Shown one piece after another: positions 18,193 through 28,078 of a stretch of 64,000 nucleotides of DNA. The first letter of the stretch is position 1, and each line of letters begins with the position of its first letter. Source of the DNA: Snodgrassella communis (GTDB lineage Bacteria > Pseudomonadota > Gammaproteobacteria > Burkholderiales > Neisseriaceae); NCBI RefSeq assembly GCF_914768045.1, contig NZ_CAJZCD010000008.1:1-64000 (forward strand). Reading direction: 5' to 3'. Below the pieces are notes generated by a model. That model did no database searches and was not told the DNA's origin. It saw nothing but the letters and a program-made list of their open reading frames with translations. Both the position numbers and the translations under genes were made by a program.

Positions 18193-19917
18193 ATGAAAGA
18201 AAAGTTAATTCAATTTATGCTGACCTTGTCAAGATATATTCCTTTTTTGCAACTTTCTAATGAAAAACGCTCAGTAAAACAAAATATTTTTGAGACTAAG
18301 GAGGAAGATGCTTTAGAAGAAAAAGAACATGGTTGTAGTGAGTTAGAGTATGCTGAAATACAGGCACAACGGGGTGATGCAGATTCTCAGTTTCGTTTAG
18401 GTATCATTTTTTACGCAGGTGAAGAGGTATCTCAGGATTGTAAGAAAGCTGCCAGATATTTCAGTATGGCAGCCAGACAGGGAAATGTTAATGCACAATT
18501 TGCGCTGGGCGTTATGTATCAAAATGGCGATGGTGTGCAACAGGACTATGTTAAAGCAAAGGATTTTTTTATTCAGGCAGCTAAGCAGGGCAATGCTTCG
18601 GCTCAATGTAGTCTTGGGTTGTTGTACAAGAATGGCAATGGGGTAAAGCAAGATTATTTTGAAGCGCTAAAATATTTTCAGCTAGCGGTTGCCCAGAATG
18701 AAGCTAAAGCCCAGTATTCTTTAGGATTGATGTATTACATGGGTGAAGGTGTAAAACGAGACTATATAAAAGCTTTTAATTATTTTCAGTTGGCAGCTGA
18801 GCAGGGTGAAATTACTTCTCAATATATTTTAGGGATGATGTTCTATCAGGGTGAAGGAATAGAACAAAGTTATGATAAAGCAATGCATTATTATTACCTT
18901 GCTGCTGAACAGGGAAATGCTGATGCGCAATATCAATTAGGACTAATCTACCATAATGGTACAGGCACAGCACAGGATTTTGCTCAGGCAATAAAATATT
19001 ATCAGCTAGCAGCTAATCAGGGATGTAGTGATGCTTTAACTAATCTGGGGCTTATATACAGTGATGGATTAGGCGTAAAGCAGGATTATGAACAGGCTGC
19101 AAAATATTTTCATCTTGCTGCTGCACAAGGTAATGTAACCGCACAGTTTAATCTCGGGGTATATTATAGATATGGCTATGGTATAAAACAGAATTATAAA
19201 AAAGCTCTGCGTTACTATCAGTTAGCGGCCGAACAAGGCAATATTATTGCACAATATAATCTTGGTGTTATTTATGAAAATGGTTTGATTACGCAACAGG
19301 ATTATGCCAAAGCTGTGAAATATTATCAATTGGCAGCCAAACAGGGCTATTCATATGCCATTTATAATTTAGGACTGATGTTATATAACGGTAAGGGCAT
19401 TAAACAGGATTATCAAAAGGCATTCCAGTGTTTTCATCAGGCTGCTGAAGATGGGCTGGCCACTGCATTATATAATCTTGGACTAATGTATTTCGAAGGC
19501 TCAGCAAGCAAACAGAATTATGAAAAGGCTGCTGAGTATTTTCAATTAGCGGCTGATCAGGGAGAGGCTGCGGCTCAAGCTAATTTGGGATATTTGTATG
19601 ACACTGGGAAAGGTGTAAGACAGGATTATATTAAGGCACATGAATACTATTTGCTGGCAGCTGATCAGGGAGATAGTTCTGCCCAATATAATTTAGGTAA
19701 TATGTATGAAAATGGCAATGGGGTAGTACAGGACTATGCAAAAGCCGTTGAATATTACCAGCTGGCTGCAAAGCAGGAGGATGCTAATGCCCAATTTACT
19801 TTAGGGGTAATGTATTTAAATGGTACTGGTGTAAAGCCAAATAGGCGTATCGCCATGGAGTTGCTCAAGAAAAGCTGTGAAAATGGTAATCAGGAAGCTT
19901 GCCAGATATGTGAGTAG
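18193..19917 (+). CDS. Sel1-repeat protein, 574 residues
   Basis: It begins with a weakly hydrophobic N-terminus (LIQFMLTLSRYIPFLQL, perhaps an amphipathic or anchor helix) and a charged linker to about residue 55. About 14 Sel1 repeats of 36 residues follow, then the same C-terminal cap as the paralog at 15358 (NRRIAMELLKKSCENG). The ATG at 18193 has AGGGGG six bases upstream. Repeats of this type serve as alpha-solenoid scaffolds in signalling or host interaction. The nearly regular repeats make expansion or contraction by recombination likely. Confidence 0.85.
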   Translation: MKEKLIQFMLTLSRYIPFLQLSNEKRSVKQNIFETKEEDALEEKEHGCSELEYAEIQAQRGDADSQFRLGIIFYAGEEVSQDCKKAARYFSMAARQGNVNAQFALGVMYQNGDGVQQDYVKAKDFFIQAAKQGNASAQCSLGLLYKNGNGVKQDYFEALKYFQLAVAQNEAKAQYSLGLMYYMGEGVKRDYIKAFNYFQLAAEQGEITSQYILGMMFYQGEGIEQSYDKAMHYYYLAAEQGNADAQYQLGLIYHNGTGTAQDFAQAIKYYQLAANQGCSDALTNLGLIYSDGLGVKQDYEQAAKYFHLAAAQGNVTAQFNLGVYYRYGYGIKQNYKKALRYYQLAAEQGNIIAQYNLGVIYENGLITQQDYAKAVKYYQLAAKQGYSYAIYNLGLMLYNGKGIKQDYQKAFQCFHQAAEDGLATALYNLGLMYFEGSASKQNYEKAAEYFQLAADQGEAAAQANLGYLYDTGKGVRQDYIKAHEYYLLAADQGDSSAQYNLGNMYENGNGVVQDYAKAVEYYQLAAKQEDANAQFTLGVMYLNGTGVKPNRRIAMELLKKSCENGNQEACQICE

Positions 19918-20145
19918 TTGAAATAAAGAATAGTATTATTCTTTATATCAGATATTAGTTTTTATTCTGTATTGTAAGTAATTTGATAGAAAATAACGTT
20001 GATATTATCTGGAATGGATATGGAGTAAATCTGGTTTTGCAAAATTTGTTGCTTGTTTTATGGCCATCGTCACCAATATTAGCTTTTTATCTGTGGCTGT
20101 CAGATATCTTTGCTATCAATTTGGTTATTTCTAGATTAATCCGTT

Positions 20146-21216
20146 ATGAATGAACAAGTCACACTCATGCCTGAATTTGCTCTCCGTTTAGTCAAATGGC
20201 AGCGGCAGCATGGCCGGCATGGTTTGCCGTGGCAGACGCGTGAGCCGTATCTGGTGTGGCTGTCGGAAATTATGTTGCAGCAAACACAGGTTGCGACAGT
20301 GTTGGATTATTATCCGCGGTTTGTGGCTGCTTTTCCAAACGTGCAGGCGCTGGCTGCTGCCGATGAAGATGAGGTAATGGGCTTGTGGCAGGGGCTGGGC
20401 TATTACAGCCGTGCGCGCAATCTGCATAAGGCGGCTAAACAGGTGGTATCTGAATTTGCCGGCAAATTTCCGCGTAGCCGGATTGAATTACAAACGTTGT
20501 GCGGGGTAGGGCGCAGTACGGCAGCGGCAATTGCGGCATTCTGTTTTGATGCACGTGAGACGATTCTAGATGGCAATGTGAAGCGGGTGTTGTGCCGGTT
20601 GTTGGCGCTGGATGGTGATATTGCCAATAAAAAATTTGAAGAGAAGCTCTGGTGTATTGCTGATGCTTTGCTGCCGCAGGATGCTGCTGATATGCCAGCC
20701 TATATTCAGGGTTTGATGGATATGGGCGCTACGGTATGCAAGCGCAGTAAGCCGGTATGTTCTGTATGTCCGATGAATGATATTTGTCTGGCGCTGGCAC
20801 AAAACCGTATCACTGAATTACCACGCAAGAAAACAGCGGTAATAGTAAAAGATCTGTCGCTGTTCTGGCTGGTATTGCGTAATCGTGATGGTGCTGTGTT
20901 TTTACACAAGCGTCCAGCTAAAGGGATTTGGGGCAGTTTGTGGTGTGTGCCCTGTGTGGACAGTCTGGCTGCTTTGTATAAGTTGGCAACACATTTTGGC
21001 CTGACTGCTGAAGATTTGAGCGAAGGCGCTGAAATCAGTCACCGTTTAACTCACCGCCAGTTATGTATTGTGCCATTTGCCGCGCAGGTTGGTGGGCAAC
21101 CGATAAAATCTAATGAGGTAATGGGAGAATGGGTGCTGCCGGATAATCTGGCTGCTTATGGTATTCCTAAACCTTTACATGATTATCTGTATGCTGTGCA
21201 AAGCAGTCTGTTTTAA
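20146..21216 (+). CDS. mutY: A/G-specific adenine DNA glycosylase MutY
   Basis: A 356-residue protein with a helix-hairpin-helix LCGVGRSTAAAI and the catalytic Asp in ILDGNVKRVL. A [4Fe-4S] cluster motif C-x6-C-x2-C-x5-C (CKRSKPVCSVCPMNDIC, about residues 198-214) follows, then a C-terminal Nudix-like domain for 8-oxoG recognition (SLFWLVLRNRDGAVFLHKRP). It removes adenine mispaired with 8-oxoguanine. It is a single gene, upstream of mgtA. Confidence 0.95.
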   Translation: MNEQVTLMPEFALRLVKWQRQHGRHGLPWQTREPYLVWLSEIMLQQTQVATVLDYYPRFVAAFPNVQALAAADEDEVMGLWQGLGYYSRARNLHKAAKQVVSEFAGKFPRSRIELQTLCGVGRSTAAAIAAFCFDARETILDGNVKRVLCRLLALDGDIANKKFEEKLWCIADALLPQDAADMPAYIQGLMDMGATVCKRSKPVCSVCPMNDICLALAQNRITELPRKKTAVIVKDLSLFWLVLRNRDGAVFLHKRPAKGIWGSLWCVPCVDSLAALYKLATHFGLTAEDLSEGAEISHRLTHRQLCIVPFAAQVGGQPIKSNEVMGEWVLPDNLAAYGIPKPLHDYLYAVQSSLF

Positions 21217-21349
21217 TTACAATTTTATTTTAATCTATTGGCATAATTATATCTTATGCTTATTGAATAAGCTTATTTTTAATTTTGTCTGATTAATGTG
21301 AATAAATGGCAGTGAATATTGTTTTTTACTCCATCTAGGGTAAATTTAA

Positions 21350-21378
21350 TTGACGCTAGCATCATTGTCACGTATAAA
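21350..21378 (+). promoter_or_regulatory. sigma-70 promoter for mgtA leader transcript
   Basis: TTGACG (21350-21355), 17 bases, then TATAAA (21373-21378). Transcription from here would give a leader of about 250 bases before mgtA. Confidence 0.65.
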
Positions 21379-21510
21379 CGCTATCTTGCTGAAATATGGC
21401 TGTCTTTTTGCTATTTTGCCAGTTGAATAAAGGCTGAGGATAGTGATTTCAGTATAGGTGAGCTGAATGTTATGCATTGAGCTTCGGACTATTTAACCGG
21501 GAATAAAACA

Positions 21511-21573
21511 ATGGAAGAAGATTCGAGTCGACCGTTTATTTTATTGATAACACAACTGCAACAAGGCCGTTGA
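21511..21573 (+). CDS. candidate leader peptide of mgtA
   Basis: A 20-codon frame starts with MEEDSSRP and ends in a TGA at 21571-21573. A CCGGGA element lies eight bases before its ATG. Three acidic residues followed by a proline near the N-terminus resemble the MgtL leader of Salmonella/E. coli, whose acidic/proline start destabilises translating ribosomes at low Mg2+ and so turns mgtA on. The stop codon falls two bases before the first arm of a hairpin that competes with one covering the mgtA ribosome site. It is inferred from sequence layout only; there is no sequence homology to MgtL. Confidence 0.5.
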   Translation: MEEDSSRPFILLITQLQQGR

Positions 21574-21574
21574 T

Positions 21575-21625
21575 GTTTCCGGGTTAACAGTATCTGCCGA
21601 CCGGGAAACAGCATGGTCGGTGAGG
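21575..21625 (+). promoter_or_regulatory. two mutually exclusive hairpins before mgtA
   Basis: Stem A: GTTTCCGG (21575-21582) pairs with CCGGGAAAC (21601-21609, one bulged G). Stem B: CCGACC (21597-21602) pairs with GGTCGG (21615-21620), extendable by two wobble pairs to cover part of GGTGAGG (21619-21625), the mgtA ribosome site. Both need bases 21601-21602, so only one can form. A ribosome at the leader stop (21571) would block stem A and favour stem B (mgtA off). Confidence 0.5.
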
Positions 21626-21633
21626 TACTGTCT

Positions 21634-24327
21634 ATGAAAAAATTAAAAAAAATCATTTCTCAATCAGTGGTAATCAAGGCTGTGCAGGAATCACGCAATA
21701 GTCTTGACGGGACACTGTCTAATTTGCATACCAGTTTAAGTGGTTTGACCGAGCACGATGTTAAGGAACGGCTGGCTAGTTTTGGCAGCAATGATGTGGT
21801 GCACGATAAAGCACCTTCTGCGTGGCTGCAATTGTTGCTGGCGTTTAAAAATCCTTTTATTTTTGTGTTGCTGGCGCTGGCCTTGGTAAGCTTTTTTACT
21901 GATTATCTGATTCCTTTGCACAATGGTGAAGAAACCAGTTTGAGTGGAATCAGTATTATTGTGGTGATGGTTCTGCTTAGTGGTTTGCTCAGCTTCTGGC
22001 AGGAATATCGTTCTAATAAGGCCGCTCAGGCGCTGAAATCGATGATTAGCACTACTGCTACGGTATTGCGTCGCAGTCATCAGGATATTAGTGCTGTACA
22101 GCTTGAGGTACCGATTAAGGAAGTGGTACCGGGCGATATTATTTTGCTATCTGCCGGCGATATGGTTCCGGCTGATGTGCGCCTGATTGAATCCCGCGAT
22201 TTGTTTATCAGTCAGGCGGTACTTACCGGTGAATCCATTCCGGTAGAAAAATCAGATACTATTGGTGTAAATGCAAACGCAGCCGCTCAACAGTCGCAAC
22301 CATTATCTGCCAATCCGCTGGATGCTGAAAATATCTGCTTTATGGGTACCAATATTGTCAGTGGTACGGCTAAAGCAGTGGTGGTGGCTACAGGCGGAGA
22401 TACTTATTTTGGTTCGCTGGCCAAATCAATTGTCGGTACACGCAGCCAAACTGCTTTTGACCGTGGTGTGAACAGTGTCAGCCATTTGCTGATTCGCTTT
22501 ATGCTGATTCTGGTGCCGGTAGTGCTGCTGATTAATGGCTTTACTAAGGGGGACTGGGGTGATGCGGCCTTGTTTGCTCTGGCTGTAGCGGTAGGGCTGA
22601 CGCCGGAAATGCTGCCGATGATTGTAAGTGCCAATCTGGCCAAGGGTGCAATGGCAATGGCGCGGCGTAAGGTGGTGGTAAAACGCCTGAGTGCTATCCA
22701 GAATTTCGGTTCTATGGATGTGTTGTGTACCGATAAAACCGGCACATTGACGCAGGATAAGATTATTCTGGAGCACTACACTGATATCAATGGCAATAAT
22801 GATAATGAAGTTTTGCAGCTGGCATGGCTGAACAGTTCTTATCAGAGTGGCATGAAAAATCTGATGGACAAGGCGATTGTGCGCTTTGCTCAGGAACCGG
22901 AAAACAGTGCGGTTATCAATGAGGGTGGTTATCGTAAGATAGATGAGCTGCCGTTTGATTTTGTACGCCGGCGTTTATCTGTTGTGCTGCGGGATGAGGA
23001 ACAGCGCCATGTGCTGATTTGCAAAGGTGCGGTTGAAGAAATGCTGTCAATTTCCAGCTGTGTGTATGAACAGGGACAATATCTGCCGCTGGATACAGCA
23101 CGGCGTGAACAGTTGCTGGCACTGGCTGAAAGTTACAATAAGGAAGGTTTCCGCGTACTGGCGATTGGTAAAAAGTATATTGCTCCGGAAGCACAGAAAG
23201 CACAGTATGCAGTGGCAGATGAAACGGAGCTGACTTTGTTTGGCTTTCTGACTTTCCTTGATCCTCCAAAAGACAGTGCAGCTCAGGCCATTGCTGCTTT
23301 AAGTGAAAATGGTGTGGCTGTGAAAGTGCTGACCGGTGACAATGCGATTGTAACGCGCAAAATCTGTCATGAAGTAGGTATTGAAGCCGGACAGCCTTTG
23401 CTAGGCAATGATATCGAAGGGTTGAGTGATGAGGCACTGAAACCATTACTAAAACAGCACACTGTATTTGCCAAGTTAACACCGTTGCAGAAATCACGCA
23501 TTATTCGCCTGTTGCAGGAAAACGGGCATACAGTGGGTTTTCTGGGTGATGGTATTAATGATGCGCCCGCTTTACGCGATGCTGATGTCGGTATTTCTGT
23601 GGATACGGCCACTGATATTGCTAAGGAATCCGCCGATATTATTTTGCTGGAAAAAAGTCTGATGGTGCTGGAAGAGGGCGTGATTAAAGGACGCGAAACT
23701 TTTGGTAATATCATTAAATATCTGAATATGACGGCCAGCTCTAATTTTGGCAATGTATTTTCAGTATTGTTTGCCAGTGCCTTTTTGCCATTTTTGCCTA
23801 TGTTGGCAATTCAGTTGCTGATTCAGAATCTGTTATATGATTTTTCTCAGCTGTCGCTGCCGTGGGACAAAATGGATGAGGAATTTTTGCGTAAACCACG
23901 CAAATGGGATGTTTCCAATATTAGCCGTTTTATGTTGTTTATCGGCCCGATTTCCTCAATTTTTGATATCAGCACTTTTGCACTGATGTGGTTTGTATTC
24001 CATGCCAATGCGCCAGAAGTACAGAATCTGTTTCATTCCGGCTGGTTTGTGGAAGGATTGCTGTCACAAACGCTGGTGGTGCATATGTTGCGTACGCGCA
24101 AAATTCCGTTTGTGCAAAGCACTGCTGCATTGCCGGTATTGCTGATGACAGGGTTGATTATGGCAATTGGAATTTGTATTCCGTTTTCACCGATAAGCAA
24201 CTGGATTGGCCTGACTGCACTACCATGGCAATATTTTCCGTGGCTGGTACTCACACTGGGCTGCTACTGCGTTGTTACTCAGATAGTGAAACGCTGGTAT
24301 ATTCGCCGCTTCGGACAATGGTTTTAG
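21634..24327 (+). CDS. mgtA: Mg2+-importing P-type ATPase MgtA
   Basis: A P3B-type ATPase of about 897 residues. It has cation-transporter N-domain helices, an actuator TGES loop (AVLTGESIPVEK), TM4 PEMLPM, the phosphorylation motif DKTGTLTQD, the hinge GDGINDAP and the C-terminal TM bundle. It imports Mg2+ into the cytoplasm with the electrochemical gradient, using ATP. I take the ATG at 21634 (GAGG eight bases upstream); an in-frame ATG at 21613 would lie in the hairpin region. It is preceded by a 250-base leader with a small ORF and followed by a strong terminator, so it is a regulated single-gene unit. Confidence 0.95.
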   Translation: MKKLKKIISQSVVIKAVQESRNSLDGTLSNLHTSLSGLTEHDVKERLASFGSNDVVHDKAPSAWLQLLLAFKNPFIFVLLALALVSFFTDYLIPLHNGEETSLSGISIIVVMVLLSGLLSFWQEYRSNKAAQALKSMISTTATVLRRSHQDISAVQLEVPIKEVVPGDIILLSAGDMVPADVRLIESRDLFISQAVLTGESIPVEKSDTIGVNANAAAQQSQPLSANPLDAENICFMGTNIVSGTAKAVVVATGGDTYFGSLAKSIVGTRSQTAFDRGVNSVSHLLIRFMLILVPVVLLINGFTKGDWGDAALFALAVAVGLTPEMLPMIVSANLAKGAMAMARRKVVVKRLSAIQNFGSMDVLCTDKTGTLTQDKIILEHYTDINGNNDNEVLQLAWLNSSYQSGMKNLMDKAIVRFAQEPENSAVINEGGYRKIDELPFDFVRRRLSVVLRDEEQRHVLICKGAVEEMLSISSCVYEQGQYLPLDTARREQLLALAESYNKEGFRVLAIGKKYIAPEAQKAQYAVADETELTLFGFLTFLDPPKDSAAQAIAALSENGVAVKVLTGDNAIVTRKICHEVGIEAGQPLLGNDIEGLSDEALKPLLKQHTVFAKLTPLQKSRIIRLLQENGHTVGFLGDGINDAPALRDADVGISVDTATDIAKESADIILLEKSLMVLEEGVIKGRETFGNIIKYLNMTASSNFGNVFSVLFASAFLPFLPMLAIQLLIQNLLYDFSQLSLPWDKMDEEFLRKPRKWDVSNISRFMLFIGPISSIFDISTFALMWFVFHANAPEVQNLFHSGWFVEGLLSQTLVVHMLRTRKIPFVQSTAALPVLLMTGLIMAIGICIPFSPISNWIGLTALPWQYFPWLVLTLGCYCVVTQIVKRWYIRRFGQWF

Positions 24328-24341
24328 GTGTTAATTAGTAT

Positions 24342-24371
24342 AAGAGCGAGTTAAATACTCGCTCTTTTTTG
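24342..24371 (+). terminator. mgtA terminator
   Basis: A ten-pair stem (24342-24351 with 24357-24366) with a five-base loop runs straight into a T tract. Confidence 0.9.
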
Positions 24372-24495
24372 TTGCTAATTATCAGGCTAATATCAGATAA
24401 ATTGGATTACTTTTGGCTAGTTTTACTTTGCCGGTTTGATTTATACTAAATTTTTCTATTTTCAGATGAATTATCAGTAAGCAGACGGAGGCTAG

Positions 24496-24745
24496 ATGGC
24501 ATTTAATGCAACTGAAAAAGCCGGGGTTGTTGACGGTAAAAGGGGTTGGAGAAAAGATGATTTTGCGTCTGGAGCAAATGGGTATTGATTCGTTGGCGAA
24601 ACTGGCACAGGCAAATCCGCAGGATATTACTGAGCAGGCAGCCAGTTTGGTTGGCAGCAGTTGCTGGAAAAATAGCCCGCAAGCCAAAGCTGCTATCAGT
24701 ATGGCGGTAGATTTTGCTCGCCGAAATATTGAAAATCTGTCCTGA
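24496..24745 (+). pseudogene. helix-hairpin-helix protein with a one-base frameshift near its start
   Basis: The natural start is ATG 24496, preceded by GGAGG (24487-24491) and encoding MAFNATEKAG. That frame closes after 27 codons. The rest of the protein is read one base over: LLTVKGVGEKMILRLEQMG, a helix-hairpin-helix motif, then a helical tail with SSCWKNSPQAKAAIS. Removing one G from GGGG at 24523-24526 joins the parts smoothly into a protein of about 82 residues. Otherwise a 79-residue form could start at ATG 24506, which has no ribosome site. It could be a real frameshift, slippage switching or a sequencing error. Confidence 0.6.
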
Positions 24746-25068
24746 AATTTGATGAGTTAATCAGAATAAGTGATTTTGGCTAATCGTAACTGATATGCTG
24801 GCAGAGGTGCCCAAATATGCAGTTTTGGTATGACGAAATATTGATATATTTTACATGCTGGTAAAAAGAGTTAATTGATGCAACTATAATTAATGGCAAT
24901 TGATTATTATGGTAATAAAGCGGTGCATGATTTTGTTAAATAACGCTATAATGTGAATCACTTTTATCTTGGCCTTGTTTATTAAATTGCTCAGATGAAA
25001 ATAACTTTATAGCGCGCTCTTTCACGAACAGCTTATTGGTGTTGAAAAACCTAAGACTGAGAACAGAT
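24746..25068 (+). promoter_or_regulatory. maeB upstream region with a perfect -10 box
   Basis: The stretch has no ORF. TATAAT at 24947-24952 is a consensus -10 element with a weak -35 (about 24924-24929). It would give a leader of about 110 bases before maeB. Confidence 0.4.
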
Positions 25069-27339
25069 ATGGATGAATTAATCAAAGAAGCAGCATTGCA
25101 TTTTCACGAAGAACCCCGTCCCGGAAAAATTCAGGTTACGCCGACCAAGCCTCTGGCTACTCAATACGATTTGTCACTGGCTTATTCGCCGGGTGTGGCT
25201 GCACCATGTATGGAGATTCACCGTGATCCTTTGAATGCATACAAATATACAGCACGTGGTAATCTGGTGGCTGTGATTTCAAACGGTACGGCGGTATTGG
25301 GGCTGGGCAATATTGGTGCACTGGCCGGTAAGCCGGTAATGGAAGGTAAGGGTGTACTGTTTAAGAAATTCGGCGGTATTGATGTATTCGATATCGAGGT
25401 GAATGAAACTGATCCAGACAAGCTGGTAGATATTATTGCTTCTCTGGAGCCGACATTTGGCGGTATTAATCTAGAAGACATTAAAGCACCTGAATGTTTT
25501 TATATTGAGAAGAAGCTGCGCGAACGCTGCAATATTCCAGTATTTCATGATGACCAGCATGGTACGGCTATTATCACTGCCGCTGCGATTAAAAATGGTC
25601 TTGAGGTTGTCGGCAAAGACATCAGTCAGGTTAAATTGGTATGTTCTGGCGCAGGTGCAGCGGCTATTGCCTGTCTGGAGCTGCTGGTTGCGCTGGGCAT
25701 GAAGCGTGAAAATATCACTGTGTGCGATTCGAAAGGTGTGATTTATCAGAATCGTGAAGAAAACATGGTGGAATCGAAAAAACTGTTTGCCATTGCGGAT
25801 AATGGCCAGCGTAATCTTGCTGATGCTGTTCATGGCAAAGATATTTTCCTGGGCTTGTCTGGTCCGAATGTATTGAGTGTGGATATGCTCAAAACTATGG
25901 CCAAAGATCCGATTATTCTGGCTATGGCCAATCCAACACCGGAAATCTGGCCGCCGGAAGCCAAGGCTGCCCGACCAGATGCTGTAATCGGTACCGGCCG
26001 TTCTGATTTTCCGAATCAGGTAAATAATGTATTGTGCTTCCCGTTTATTTTCCGTGGTGCGCTGGATGTAGGTGCCACTACTATTAATGAGCAGATGAAG
26101 CTGGCTTGTGTGCATGCCATTGCAGAACTGGCTAAGGCCGAGCTGAGTGATGAAGTATCGGCTGCTTATGGTAATGCCGAGCTGTCTTTTGGACGTGAGT
26201 ATCTGATTCCGAAGCCATTTGACCCTCGTCTGATTGCGGTGGTGGCTCCTGCTGTAGCTAAAGCTGCTATGGATTCTGGTGTGGCTACCCGTCCGATTGA
26301 TGACATGGATGCTTATGTAGAAAAACTGAGTCAGTTTGTCTATAAATCCAGTCTGTTTATGAAGCCGGTATTTTCTGAGGCCAAGAAAGAGCTTAAACGT
26401 GTGGTGTTATGTGAAGGTGAAGATGAGCGTGTTCTGCATGCTACTCAGCACATTGTTAACCACAAACTGGCTTTCCCGATTCTTATTGGCCGTCCGGCAG
26501 TAATTGAAGCGCGTTCAAAACAACTGGGGCTGACTATTCAGCCGGGCAAAGATTTTGAAATCGTTAATAATCAGGATGATCCACGCTTCCGTGAGTACTG
26601 GCAGGCTTATTATCAGTTGCGTAAACGCCATGGTGTAACCGAGGAAATGGCACGCCGCCGCATGATCAGTAACTCTACTCTGATTGGTGCTATGCTGGTA
26701 CGCATGGGCAGTGCGGATGCGCTGCTATGTGGTACAGTAGGCCGCTTCCATGACCATTTCAATATTCTGGAAGAAGTAATTGGCTACAATAATCCTGAGC
26801 AGAACGCCTGTGCTATGAATGCCTTGATTATGACTTCAGGTAATATGTTCATTGCTGATACTTATGTTAATCCAGAACCCACTGCCGAACAGATTGCTGC
26901 CAATACGCTGATGTGTGTTGATGAAATGAAACGTTTCGGTATTGAGCCTAAAGTTGCTTTGCTGTCTAATTCTAACTTTGGTTCACTGAATCAGCCGAGC
27001 AGTAGCAAAATGCAGCAAGCACTGAAATTGATTAAAGCTGCTGACCCTGAGCTGAATGTTGATGGTGAAATGCAGGGTGATCTGGCTCTGGACGAAAAAC
27101 TGCGCCAGAAACTGATGCCAGACTGCGAGCTCAAAGGTGCTGCTAATCTGCTGGTGATGCCAAATCTAGAGGCTGCCAACATCAGCTACAATCTATTGCG
27201 TACCGCTTCTAACGGTGTCACTATTGGCCCGATTCTGATGGGTATGAATGAAGCTGTGCATATTGTTACACCAATGGCTTCTGTACGCCGTATTGTCAAT
27301 ATGGTAGCTTTGGCTGCGGTGGACGCACAGCGTAAATAA
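25069..27339 (+). CDS. maeB: NADP-dependent malic enzyme with phosphotransacetylase-like domain
   Basis: About 756 residues. The N-terminal malic domain has [15 protein letters not shown], then FDDQHGTA-like [14 protein letters not shown] and the nucleotide-binding [13 protein letters not shown]. The C-terminal 320 residues are the phosphate acetyl/butaryl transferase-like domain typical of MaeB ([20 protein letters not shown]-like). The enzyme oxidatively decarboxylates malate to pyruvate and NADPH. The ATG at 25069 gives the usual family start ([15 protein letters not shown]). A hairpin terminator follows. Confidence 0.95.
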   Translation: MDELIKEAALHFHEEPRPGKIQVTPTKPLATQYDLSLAYSPGVAAPCMEIHRDPLNAYKYTARGNLVAVISNGTAVLGLGNIGALAGKPVMEGKGVLFKKFGGIDVFDIEVNETDPDKLVDIIASLEPTFGGINLEDIKAPECFYIEKKLRERCNIPVFHDDQHGTAIITAAAIKNGLEVVGKDISQVKLVCSGAGAAAIACLELLVALGMKRENITVCDSKGVIYQNREENMVESKKLFAIADNGQRNLADAVHGKDIFLGLSGPNVLSVDMLKTMAKDPIILAMANPTPEIWPPEAKAARPDAVIGTGRSDFPNQVNNVLCFPFIFRGALDVGATTINEQMKLACVHAIAELAKAELSDEVSAAYGNAELSFGREYLIPKPFDPRLIAVVAPAVAKAAMDSGVATRPIDDMDAYVEKLSQFVYKSSLFMKPVFSEAKKELKRVVLCEGEDERVLHATQHIVNHKLAFPILIGRPAVIEARSKQLGLTIQPGKDFEIVNNQDDPRFREYWQAYYQLRKRHGVTEEMARRRMISNSTLIGAMLVRMGSADALLCGTVGRFHDHFNILEEVIGYNNPEQNACAMNALIMTSGNMFIADTYVNPEPTAEQIAANTLMCVDEMKRFGIEPKVALLSNSNFGSLNQPSSSKMQQALKLIKAADPELNVDGEMQGDLALDEKLRQKLMPDCELKGAANLLVMPNLEAANISYNLLRTASNGVTIGPILMGMNEAVHIVTPMASVRRIVNMVALAAVDAQRK

Positions 27340-27360
27340 TCGCTGAGCTTACTATCAATC

Positions 27361-27395
27361 AAGCAGGCTGTCTGTATGTTCAGACAGCCTGCTTT
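27361..27395 (+). terminator. maeB terminator built from paired DUS-like motifs
   Basis: A perfect 14-pair stem (27361-27374 with 27381-27394) has a six-base loop; the T tail is short. The right arm contains the exact motif TTCAGACAGCCT and the left arm its near-complement, as in Neisseria where uptake sequences form terminators. Confidence 0.75.
27379..27390 (-). other. candidate DNA uptake sequence AGGCTGTCTGAA
   Basis: An exact copy on the minus strand, paired as an inverted repeat with AGGCTGTCTGTA at 27365-27376. It has the CTG core shared by Neisseriaceae uptake sequences (N. meningitidis: ATGCCGTCTGAA). Confidence 0.5.
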
Positions 27396-27415
27396 ATCAA
27401 TTATGGAGACACGCT

Positions 27416-27919
27416 ATGGCTAATGTGCCACCTCAGAGCGCACCCAATTACATTACCCCTGCTGGCCATCAGGCTTTGCAGGACGAACTTTATCAGCTGG
27501 TTAATAAGGAGCGTCCGGAAATAGTGAATGTAGTGAACTGGGCTGCCGGTAATGGCGACCGCAGTGAAAATGGTGACTATCTGTATGGTAAGCGCAGATT
27601 GCGTGAAATTGATCGCCGGATTCGTTTTTTAACCAAACGTCTCGAAGCTGCGCAGGTGATAGATCCGGAGGCGCGTGAAGCCTGTGATCAGATATTTTTT
27701 AGTGCAACTGTAACTATTTTGCGCGCCAATGGTCAGCAACAGACTGTGCGTATTGTGGGTACAGATGAAATTGATACTGGCCGTAATAAAATCTCTTGGG
27801 TATCACCGTTGGCACGAGCTTTGCTGAAGGCTCATGAGGGCGATGAAGTGCGTTTACATGGTCCTGATGGTGTGGAAAACATTGAAATACTAGCAGTAGA
27901 GTATGTTCGCATTGATTAA
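27416..27919 (+). CDS. greB: transcription elongation factor GreB
   Basis: A 167-residue protein. The N-terminal coiled coil carries the GreB-type tip (NGDRSENGDYLYGKRRLREIDRR) with acidic residues that stimulate RNA polymerase transcript cleavage; the C-terminal domain is FKBP-like (ISWVSPLARALLKAHEGDEV). It rescues backtracked RNA polymerase. It has its own start after the maeB terminator. Confidence 0.95.
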   Translation: MANVPPQSAPNYITPAGHQALQDELYQLVNKERPEIVNVVNWAAGNGDRSENGDYLYGKRRLREIDRRIRFLTKRLEAAQVIDPEAREACDQIFFSATVTILRANGQQQTVRIVGTDEIDTGRNKISWVSPLARALLKAHEGDEVRLHGPDGVENIEILAVEYVRID

Positions 27920-28078
27920 TAGGCGTAAAATCATGCATAATGTTAAATCAGGTTAGCAATTTGCCATTATTTGGTATTTGTAAATCTGAGCTGTTGTGAA
28001 GTTAATTATTAATTGTTACCGCAGTTTGTCCGTACCTGATGATGCTGCCGGATTTTTTATTCTCATTTGCGTTAAAAC

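Noticed and set aside
15358-19917. Possible CRISPR-like or other array in the repeated DNA
   Set aside because: The periodicity of 108 bases is the 36-residue Sel1 protein repeat; the DNA repeats are degenerate and in frame.
22916-23497. 193-codon minus-strand frame inside mgtA
   Set aside because: It is antisense to conserved P-type ATPase sequence with no start signal or family match.
25471-26115. 214-codon minus-strand frame inside maeB
   Set aside because: It is antisense to the malic enzyme domain and reads as low-information residues without a recognised family.
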